Positions 1 through 7,626 of a stretch of DNA of 16,146 nt are shown piece by piece. A program made the position numbers and the translations under genes. The DNA is from Spirogloea muscicola. Taxonomy: Eukaryota; Streptophyta; Zygnematophyceae; Spirogloeales; Spirogloeaceae. Location: the NCBI GenBank assembly GCA_009602725.1, contig WELB01000062.1:278492-294637 (forward strand), written 5' to 3'. Numbering within the stretch: the stretch's first letter is position 1; each line of letters begins with the position of its first letter. Below the pieces are notes generated by a model, which was given only the letters and a program-made list of their open reading frames with translations, did not search any database and had not been told where the DNA came from.

Positions 1-116
1 CCCCCCCCCTCCTTTCCTCCTGTAAACCCTTCTGGGGCTGCCCCAATCTGCTCACGCACTGCCTCCTCTTGGGCATTTCATCCCCCTCTTGCGGTGTGGG
101 CGTTCAACCTGGGCAG

Positions 117-1698
117 GCGACCAACGAGAAGTAGTTGCCAAAAGAAAGACGAAGGAAGACAGTGGCAACCACGAGATCGCAAGTGCAGGGCCGATCAGAA
201 AGGCAGGGCCGCTGGTTGTTGTGCTGAAGAAGAACAAGAAGGCCGGCCGCGCGCCCACGCAGGACCAGGAGGGGCAGGAGCGGGAGCAGCGGCGGCGCGG
301 CCGCGAGCGCGAGGGCCGCGCCGTGCGAGCATACCTGGAGGGCTATGGCCTTTGGTGAATGTCGCACTCTCAGAGAAACTGCCACGCCATGGCTGCTGCA
401 GCTGGGATGGCAGCGTCTGCCCTTTGAGCTCAGAGTCAATCACTTTGTGTCCATGTTCTGAATAGTTCCACTCACTGATAACCCTTGTATAACTTGGTGC
501 GCTCCTCATTAGCTCATAACTCAACCTGTTCATTAAAATCTCTGGGTTCTTGATGGCCTGGCGGCCAGGATGGTGGGCCATGAGGACGGCTGCGAGTGCG
601 AGGACTGCAGCGAGGGCCGCGTGCTGGCGAAGCGCCTGCGCAAGATGTCGCGCGACAAGCGCAAGAAGGAGGTGGCACGCGTCCGCCTCAAGCGCCAGGT
701 GGCCGAGCGGCTCCGCCGCGGCTTCCTCGGCGTCGGCGGCGCCCCCGGCGGCGAGAGTGAGGGGGGCGGCGGCGAGGCTGAGGGCCAGGCGCTGGATGGC
801 GCCGCTGCTGCTGTCCGCGTGCCAAAGGCCGCCAAGGTGAAGGCGCCACGCCGCCATTGCTGCAGAGCCATGCAAGCTCCAAGTTGATGCTTGAGCAGCT
901 TGGTCTAACTGCTGCTCCTACATACATCGTCACTCTCAGCCGCAGCTACGCGGGATCCACAAGGAGGCCTGGGACCTTGCGGAGTCGCAGTCGGTGGCTC
1001 GCACCGCTGATGGCACCGGCGGCCTGCCGGCGTGGCTGGCTGCCGAACGTGCCGCCAGCGAGGCGAGGGCAGCTGCCGGCAGCAGTGGCGGTGGTGCCGG
1101 CCCTGGCTTCTTGAGCTTGTCTGGCATTCAGGAGGTGCGTCACAACTGCAGCATCGAGATGCGTGACACCGCCGCTGCATGATTTCCGGTTCTCATGCCT
1201 CACTTTGCTGCCTCACAGGAGGACGACCCTGCACTGAGTCTCCCGCCACGGCAGCTGCCAGCCGACTTCCTGGCGCTTGGCACCTGCCTCTTTGCCACGC
1301 CCCGAGTGCGCGAACAGAAAGACACGGGAGGAGGAAATGGGGAGATTGTCGACAGGCCGGCGGCAGTGATTAGAGCAGCGGTGCGGCAGTGCCTCCTTCC
1401 GAGCGGCAGCAAGGCCTCGTCGAGCCTCTCTGCTGCCACAGCATGGCACTCACGGCCTTGGCGAATAAGTGCACTCCACCCACCACTTAGCTTGTGGCGG
1501 CTGCCCGCCTCGACAGCGCCTACATGAACAGTCTGCCATGACTGCTCCTGAAGTTCATGTCAGGTGGTGGGCTGCCAGCAGAACGGCATGGAGGCACAAG
1601 GCAAGGACCAGGTGGACGGCCCCTTCCCTGCATGTGAAGAGCATGGTTGTGCTCCGGGGCATTTGTGCTCGTACATTGCCAGCGACATGCTGAGATAA
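117..1698 (+). CDS. Unrecognised basic protein, 3' part of a spliced gene
   Basis: I do not recognise this protein. Proposed exons are 117-354, 569-836, 940-1134, 1219-1305 and 1564-1698 (stop TAA at 1696-1698), giving about 306 residues with consistent phases. Introns begin GTGAAT, GTGAAG, GTGCGT and GTGCGC, and all end in AG. The first junction completes a Trp codon (TG|G). The N-terminal part is Lys/Arg/Glu-rich (KKNKKAG, REREGRAVRAYLEGYGLW), followed by CECEDCSEG, then a basic helix-like stretch (RDKRKKEVARVRLKRQ) and an Ala-rich helix (LPAWLAAERAASEARAAA). The last exon holds a Cys/His cluster, CEEHGCAPGHLC, spaced C-x2-H-x-C-x3-H-x-C, which could bind metal. No in-frame ATG is present upstream and the frame has a TAA at 23-25, so the 5' end must lie in an earlier exon or outside the window. 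The junction of exons 4 and 5 is the least certain. The basic composition suggests a nucleic-acid-associated protein, but this is inference only. Confidence 0.45.
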
Positions 1699-1887
1699 AG
1701 AGGGACTCCGTGGTGAATTCTCTGGGGCCCACGTTGATCTCGTCTAAGCCTTGCCGCAGTCGCCCATTGCTTCTGCTTACCAAGCTCTCTGTATTGTCCC
1801 AGCTCGCTTTGTCAATGTCACGGCTGCCCTGGAGAAGACTGGTCTGCCTGTACCATTATGGAGCACATCTGCGACGCACTGAGAATG

Positions 1888-2107
1888 AGCATTACCTACG
1901 TTTCACTCTCAAAGGCACGAAGATGTGCTGCCTTCGTGTGTTACCTCGAGCAGTAGATCATATATGGAGCGCCCTTGCACGTACAAGACCCACCATGGGA
2001 TCTAGCACTACCTACATTTCCCTCTCTAATGCAGCACATTGTGCCCTGATGCTTTCGTGTTTACCTCGAAAGTGTAAAGATCATATACAGAGCGGCCTGC
2101 ATGCGAT
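1888..2107. repeat. Degenerate direct duplication, two copies of about 100 bp
   Basis: Two neighbouring segments share an ordered series of motifs. Copy A (about 1888-1985) has TACCTACGTTTC, CTTCGTGTGTTACCTCGA and GATCATATATGGAGCG. Copy B (about 2005-2107) has TACCTACATTTC, CTTTCGTGTTTACCTCGA and GATCATATACAGAGCG. The offset grows from 116 bases at the first motif to 123 at the last, so a few bases of indel separate the copies. Each is followed by a TGCA-containing tail. No known element is recognised. Confidence 0.7.
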
Positions 2108-2311
2108 CCGTTTAGCAGCGGCCAAGTGTTGTGGCTCAAGATTAGCAGAAGGCTGCCAGAAAGCTAAGCATGAGCTGGTAGAAGTCGCCTGAGCGACGAG
2201 TGCTACCCGGCTACAAAGGGAAAGTAATCAAGGTGTCTTGTGCCACTGTTCATATGAACGTCTGGTCCACAACTTTCTGGCGCCTCCGAATCTTGTCCAT
2301 GCATTTTCTTT

Positions 2312-2560
2312 GGCTGGCCTTGCACAGCCATCGCCCCCTACTTCAGAGTCAGCTCTTCCCAAGCGAGAGATGATTCCAGTAGAGGGCGATAGCTGTGATT
2401 GGCTTAGACGAAGACTGAAGCTCTGGCAAGGAGAAACAGACTCTTCCAGTAGAAGAAGTGAAGCGCTTCCAAAAAAAGAAAGTCGGCTCGCCCAGAGAAA
2501 AAGAGGGGCGGGGGACTGCGAATGGCCAGCCCAGAAAGAGTTGGCAAGGTCCAAAGAGAA
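2312..2560. repeat. Dispersed palindromic repeat, locus 1
   Basis: This stretch carries units built on GGCTGGCC..CACAGCC. A plus-strand unit starts at 2312 (GGCTGGCCTTGCACAGCC, then ATCGCC). Minus-strand units lie at 2392-2403 (GCTGTGATTGGC) and around 2524-2538 (read on the minus strand as CTTTCTGGGCTGGCC). Between them are spaced CTTCC/GGAAG motifs. The same vocabulary recurs at 9573-9790. The element is a family of internally inverted units; no transposase or coding function is visible. Confidence 0.65.
2323..2397. repeat. Imperfect 20-bp inverted repeat
   Basis: The arm CACAGCCATCGCCCCCTACT (2323-2342) pairs with AGTAGAGGGCGATAGCTGTG (2378-2397). The reverse complement differs at only two positions, both C/T and therefore G-U tolerant in RNA. 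The loop is 35 bases. It lies inside locus 1 of the dispersed repeat and joins a plus-oriented unit to a minus-oriented one. Confidence 0.8.
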
Positions 2561-2690
2561 AGCGCTAAAGCACACAGTGAAAAACGTGAGAGGGCTCTCC
2601 CAGCGTTCCCCATTATCGACGTGGGTGATGTACGTCATAAGATGTAGCTTGCCTTTGAACTTGACCATTTTGGCCTTCGTTTGTTCCAAA

Positions 2691-2700
2691 TATAAATATA
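2691..2700 (+). promoter_or_regulatory. TATA box of the aspartyl aminopeptidase gene
   Basis: TATAAATATA lies about 170 bases before the peptidase ATG, in a locally AT-rich dip of otherwise GC-rich DNA. Transcription would be expected to start roughly 25-35 bases downstream, leaving a 5' leader of about 140 bases. The leader carries a GGCCCA (site II type, read TGGGCC on the other strand) near 2758 and an AACCCTA telo-box-like motif at 2784-2790. That pairing is known from promoters of plant growth and translation genes. Confidence 0.5.
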
Positions 2701-2836
2701 TCCCTTACTGAGGAGTTGCCTTCTTAAGCGGACTCGTGATACTGCATAACGAGACAGGCCCAAAGCCCCAAACCCCGGACCAGAACCCTAGGACGTCCCC
2801 TCGGGCCGGGCCGCCCCGGGAGTCGCGGCGCCCTCT

Positions 2837-2837
<1 letters not shown>

Positions 2838-2864
<27 letters not shown>
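2838..2864 (+). repeat. (CGG)9 microsatellite before the peptidase start codon
   Basis: Nine perfect CGG units end three bases before the ATG at 2867, in the 5' leader. The ambiguous base at 2875 lies just beyond, which fits sequencing or assembly trouble in this tract. Confidence 0.95.
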
Positions 2865-2866
<2 letters not shown>

Positions 2867-2867
<1 letters not shown>

Positions 2868-5800
2868 TGGCGGCNCGGCGGCGGACCCGGCGGTGGCGGC
2901 GGAGCTGGTGGAGTTCCTTAATGCCGCCTGGACGCCGTTCCATGCCGTCGGTGGGTCCACCGGGGCTCCGCCGCCGCCGCCGCCGCCGCCGCCGTGACCG
3001 GAGATTCAGCTGTAGCGCGGCGTTCTCCCGGCGCTCGCACTTCCTAAACCCAGAATCTCAACCCCAAACTCTAAACCTCCGCAGAGGAGTGCGGGAGGCG
3101 GCTGGACGCGGCGGGGTTCGAGGAGCTCCCCGAGAGCGCCCGCGGCGACTGGGGCCTGCAGCGCGGCGGACGCTATTTAATCGTGCGCGGCGCCTCCTCG
3201 CTCGTCGCCTTCGCCGTCGGCGGCCGGTGCGCTGCGCTGCCCGCCCCGGCTTAGGGTCTCGCGGTTTACGATTTAGGGTTTGCATCTGGGTTTAGGGTTT
3301 TGTGATTAAAAGGTCCTGTCACTCGGCCCATGATCGTCAAGCTTGGCACTCTGGAGGATTGCCGATTGAGAGTCCAGAGCTCCGAGTCGCCCAATCTGGA
3401 CACGAACACTGATGCCCTGGATATACTGACACCTGACTCCAACGCCCGAACCAGAACCCTGGCCCTGAGGCACTTGACTCGAATTCAGCAGCATGTGTCT
3501 TCAAGTACACACATTACACCAAGCGAGTTTCATCCACGCATGTTCTAGATCCTACATGCTACACCCCGTCATACCACGGCCAGAGAGCTGTAAATAGGTT
3601 CAAGGAGGACTGCATCTGCGTCCTGCACTTTTGGCGTTGAAAGTGCCGGGCTGCGTTGTGGGTATTCTTGACTCGGCATCCTTTCACTGCATCCTCGCGC
3701 TGCAACTTGAACTCTGACTTCTGGAGTCCACGCTCGCCTGTGGCCCTGATCTGCAGCCGTCATTAGCAAGTGTTAAGCAAGTTTTTAGTGTCATAGCAAG
3801 CTGCTGCTAGGCCGGCAACTTAAGTTACCCGCAGTCCTGCTGTTGCCAGCGATGGTGGTCAAAAGCCGGGCTTGCGTACGCTCTAGCTACTGACCTCAAG
3901 TTGAACGCCTTCCACAAGGCTGACGGGCACCGATCCTAACTAGCTTGCCGCAGCATTCTTGCGTTTGCAGATTTGAGGCTGGCGATGGCTTCCACATGAT
4001 AGGCGCGCACACTGACAGCCCCTGCCCCAAGCTCAAGCCCATCTCCAAGGTCCGCCACGCTCGTCTGGCCGGTTCCTCCTCTCACGACCCACTCCTGCCT
4101 CCTGCTAGAGTTGCGCCATCTCGGTGACGGTCGCAGTTTTCTGTGCATACCCCTGCATGCAAGACCATGTCGTGGCTAAGTACTCCGGGCTTGATCACAA
4201 AGCCTTATCGGGTACGATTACATGGACTTATTGGGTATCTGGAATGTACATCAGGTATCCAGGGGTCAATTTGGCTAGGTATGCAGGGCTTGAAGCCAGT
4301 TTTCTAGATGTAGAATCCACATGTGTCCATCCGAATCCGTACAATTTGCTCAAGGAATGCACTACAGCCTCACACTGGAAGTTTAGGAAATCAGGTGTAA
4401 GGTGTTCGAGGGTAGTCAGTGGCCGCTTTTTCATGCGGCGGTGCAGGCCAGCAAGGCGGGCTTCCTGCAGGTCGGCGTGCAGACATACGGGGGCGGCCTG
4501 TGGCACACCTGGTTCGACCGTGACCTCGGCGTTGCCGGCAGGGTGCTCGTCCGCCGACAATCAAGCGATGGCCGCGAGTGCATCAGTCCTGAGCTGGTCA
4601 AGATTGGGAGGCCGATCCTGCGCATTCCCACCCTGGCAATCCACCTTGATAGGTGCGTGGAGTAAAGCTCAGAGGGCTCACAAGTCAAAACCATCCTGCT
4701 TGTGGCAATTTACCATAGCTGACGTGGTCAGATGTAGTGTTGTTGCACTTTCTCCTCTCTTCTGGAGCACGTCAAGCTATTGACGTGCTCCAGCAATGAG
4801 CTGCAAGTGCGCTCATTGTCACAGACCACAAGCAGAGCCTGATTGCAACCTGTAGCTCAGCTGAATCTGAGTCCAAGTGATGATAGGACGGTGAATGAGA
4901 CGGGATTCAAAGTCAACACGCAGACGCACCTCGCCCCTGTGCTTGCAACGTCAATCAAGGTGCTTGCTTCTTCCAGAATGTGCAAAGTGCATTGCGTCGC
5001 TGCCCATGACAAATGCTGTTGCTGATTGCTAACTTGTGCCGCCCGCCCTCTGCACTTAGGCGGAGCTTGACAAGGCGACCCAAGTAGGAGCTGTCCCCAA
5101 GCTCGACGACAGCCAGCCGGCAGGCGAACCCAAGGAGGCTGCCATGCCACACCATCCAGTCCTCCTACAAGTACTTAGACAAGAAGCATGACCTGAGCCG
5201 TTGACAGCAGGTTTGCGCACCAGGTTTTAAGCGGGTCAAGCTGTATTGGACCAATCATAAGTCTGGCCTGCAGAACACAAGGACATGTGCCTAACGAGCT
5301 TGATTGGCCATCCAGTTGATGCCATGCAATGCTTGCACGCAAGGTGAGCGCGTTTAAAGGTGAGATTGCTGGCAGGCAATTGCAGCGGAGCTCCGGTGTG
5401 ACGTGGCGGACATCTGCGACTTTGAGCTGCAGCTGTGCGACGTGCAGCCGGCTGCTCTGGGTGGTGTCCTGGGCGAGTTTGTCTTCTCTGGCCGCCTCGA
5501 CAACCTCTGCATGTCTTTCTGCTCCCTCAAGGTGACCACACGGAGCATTCGTCAAGTACAGCACATAGTCGCTACACTGCTTTGATGTTGACATAGCACT
5601 GCGAACGGCAAAAAAACGTGCCGACAGACTGAAACGAATTGTGATGTCAACGCTCTCTTTCCTTCTGAGTGTGCATAACTCGTCACACTTGGCTGCCTGA
5701 TGACGCAGTAACAGAGGCTACAGGCTTGCAGATAAAAATGGAAGGACTTATTGTTTTGCAATGTGCAGGCTCTGATTGACTCTGTGAAGGAGCCGGGGAG

Positions 5801-7039
5801 TCTGGATCAGGACTGCGCAGTCCGGCTGGTTGCACTGTTTGACCACGAGGAGGTGGGATCTGCATCGGCGCAGGGTGCCGGGTCACCGCTGCTCCAGGAC
5901 ACGATGCAGCGAGTCACAGCTTCCTTCGCTAACAGCGCGCCGGCCAAGGACAGAGAGGTCGCCCACGCCCTGAACCTGGATCCGTACTCTGTGCCCCAAC
6001 TTGTGGCTTCAATTGCACCTAGTGATTCTTGCATCAGTTTCTCCAAAACAGCTTCTCTCCTACACATCCTATAATGCATGCTGTCACATGTGGCACTATA
6101 TGGCCACTTGTAGATAGCGGTCATGCTGTACAGCTTGTTGCGGCCCTGAGGCCTTGCTATCTGTCCTTTGCGTGCAGTCCTTGTACAAAGCCGCCGTCCA
6201 GCACAGCTTCCTTGTCTCAGCAGACATGGCCCACTGCCTGCACCCCAATTATGTGGTATGCATGCTGAAGCACCCCTTGAACCTTCTGTTAAGATAATGC
6301 CAAGTTGCTAACATTTGCTAATGGTCGTCAGGCTAACCTACTTACTATGACTCTCTGTACTGTAGCTATCTCTCACTAATTTAGCTCCTGAAATGAGTTC
6401 ACTGCTGGCTAACCCCAGGACAAGCACGAGGAGATGCACCAGCCAAAGCTTCACAAAGGCTTGGTGATCAAGAATAACGCCAACCAGCGCTACGCGACCA
6501 ATGCCCTCACGTCCTTTTTGTTCCGCGAGATTGGCCGACTGCACAATATTCCATGTCAGGTCAGATGTGCCACGGTCTTTGCTCTGCACTTGCTGCCGCT
6601 GCAGTCATCATGGCTGACAGTAAATACAGGGATGTCTATCTGAAGAAAGAGAAGCTCGTCTCCACCTCGCCTCCACTGTTGTGTGACAAGTGCGCCTATC
6701 ACTAGCTATGCACACACGTTCCTTTCTGCAAGTGTATATCTGTGCAAAGGGCCTGCGCAAAAGATTGGGGTAAGGTCAACCATCTAAGACTGATCACATC
6801 GTGATCCACGAGGCACGCAGGATTTTGTCGTACGAAACGACATGGGATGCGGGTCAACTATTGGGCCAATTCTGGCGAGTGGGTTGGGAGTCAGAACCGT
6901 GGACGTCGGCGCTCCGCAGCTGTCCATGCACAGCGTGCGCGAGATGTGCGGCGTTGACGATGTGGCATACGCTTACCTCCACTTTCGAGCCTTCTTTGAG
7001 CACTTTTACGAACTCGACCTGAATATCGTGCTAGACTGA
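2867..7039 (+). CDS. DNPEP: Aspartyl aminopeptidase (peptidase family M18)
   Basis: Zinc metallopeptidase that removes N-terminal Asp or Glu from peptides; family members are multimeric cytosolic or organellar enzymes. Eleven exons: 2867-2950, 3085-3226, 3971-4049, 4447-4652, 4887-4959, 5060-5170, 5376-5531, 5769-5957, 6178-6255, 6419-6559 and 6821-7039, about 492 residues, normal for M18. Conserved blocks appear in order: [23 protein letters not shown] (His89, Asp91), [31 protein letters not shown] (Asp274), [16 protein letters not shown] (Glu311/312), VSADMAH (Asp363), [31 protein letters not shown] and [15 protein letters not shown] (His457). These supply the two-metal site and the catalytic Glu. 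All downstream phases agree. In exon 1 the ATG is out of frame by one base, and the unresolved N at 2875 probably hides a missing base. Donors after exons 3 (GTCCGC) and 8 (GTCGCC) are weak; exon 8 could instead end at 5990. No clear targeting peptide is visible, though the N-terminus is uncertain. Identity is secure. Confidence 0.95.
2968..2994 (+). repeat. (CCG)9 microsatellite in peptidase intron 1
   Basis: Nine perfect CCG units lie in intron 1, 17 bases after the exon 1 donor. They are the exact reverse complement of the (CGG)9 tract at 2838-2864, so the pair brackets the start codon and all of exon 1. Confidence 0.95.
3227..3970 (+). other. Long intron 2 of the peptidase gene
   Basis: At 744 bases this is the longest intron in the window. 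It starts GTGCGC and ends TTTGCAG. Its 5' part carries telomere-like G-strand motifs: TTAGGGT at 3251-3257, TTTAGGGTTT at 3272-3281 and 3291-3300. I see no embedded gene, RNA gene or transposon in the remainder. Confidence 0.6.
4762..4793. repeat. Perfect 14-bp stem-loop in intron 4
   Basis: CTGGAGCACGTCAA (4762-4775) and TTGACGTGCTCCAG (4780-4793) are exact reverse complements around the 4-base loop GCTA. It lies in intron 4 of the peptidase gene and directly abuts a second hairpin. No run of T follows that would suggest a terminator. Confidence 0.9.
4794..4818. repeat. Second hairpin abutting the first, intron 4
   Basis: CAATGAGC (4794-4801) and GCTCATTG (4811-4818) are exact reverse complements around a 9-base loop. 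The hairpin begins at the base after the 14-bp stem-loop, so the two could stack coaxially in the pre-mRNA. Confidence 0.8.
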
Positions 7040-7146
7040 TAGTTCCCATACTGACTCTTCTCGTCTCAGACTTTTAAGTATCGTATCACTTTGCTGCTGC
7101 TGCCGCAGTCAGTCGTAGCGTTGCTTTTCCAGCCCAGGCGCTCTGC

Positions 7147-7151
7147 TGTAA
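7147..7151 (+). terminator. UGUAA poly(A) signal of the peptidase gene
   Basis: TGTAA occurs 107 bases after the stop codon. UGUAA is the characteristic poly(A) signal of green algae, normally placed 10-20 bases before the cleavage site. The placement fits a short 3' UTR. Confidence 0.6.
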
Positions 7152-7626
7152 GGGTAGTGATTTCTGAAAAGCTCCTTCAATAGCAACTTCTAACATTGAA
7201 AGAATGAATCTATGGTCCACAGTTTTGACTATCTGATTGGGCTCAGGAGTGGTGACATGGAATGTTAGATGGGGCTACTGATGGCTGCACTGGCAGGCAC
7301 AGAGCCAGCCGATCTCAGAGTGCACGGGTGGGGGGCAATCGCTAATCTGACTGCGCTGTACAGTTTGTGCTGCTACCTTACGACTACGAGGCCTGTGAAG
7401 CTACCTTACGGAGGCTGCTACGCCGACCGATGGCCGGCCTCCCACTGGCGTGGCCAGCAGCATAGACTCTTGCCACTCAAGCGAGCTATCGTGCAATCGA
7501 GGACGAATCATAGGTCTGTGTCGAGCGCTGCTGAGAGTCACTCTGCTTGTAAGAGCCTCCATGAGAGACGAGCGAGTCCCGAGCGGTGGCGCCATCGTCC
7601 AGCTCAATGCAGGAGGCGACGACTCC
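7152..7626. other. Region between two convergent 3' ends
   Basis: About 475 bases lie between the peptidase poly(A) signal and the stop codon of the stress-protein gene on the other strand. I see no gene. An 11-base direct repeat, GCTACCTTACG, occurs at 7372-7382 and 7400-7410. No TTACA (minus-strand TGTAA) was found here, so the poly(A) signal of the minus-strand gene is not identified. Confidence 0.5.

Larger units (their letters stand above)
1699..2689. other. Intergenic stretch, repeats but no convincing gene
   Basis: There is nothing I would call a gene between the end of the first gene and the TATA box of the peptidase. Base composition drops to a more balanced GC/AT mix. Open frames exist on both strands (for example 1647-2192 plus and 2228-2689 minus), but they coincide with degenerate repeats and show no domain. 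A TGTAA at 2073-2077 could serve as a distant poly(A) signal for the upstream gene, although it sits about 375 bases past the stop. Two repeat structures in this stretch are listed separately. Confidence 0.5.

Noticed and set aside
1647-2192. 181-residue plus-strand open frame
   Set aside because: It overlaps the last exon of the first gene in a different frame and consists largely of the decayed tandem duplication, whose copies are partly out of frame with each other.
2228-2711. Open frames of 153 (minus) and 157 (plus) residues
   Set aside because: Both cover the dispersed repeat locus and the TATA region, neither shows a domain, and similarity between FWAGHSQSP here and FWAGQSQPP at 9620 reflects the shared repeat rather than a protein family.
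3251-3300. A true chromosome end or telomere array
   Set aside because: Only a few scattered TTTAGGG-like motifs occur, inside an intron, with genes on both sides.
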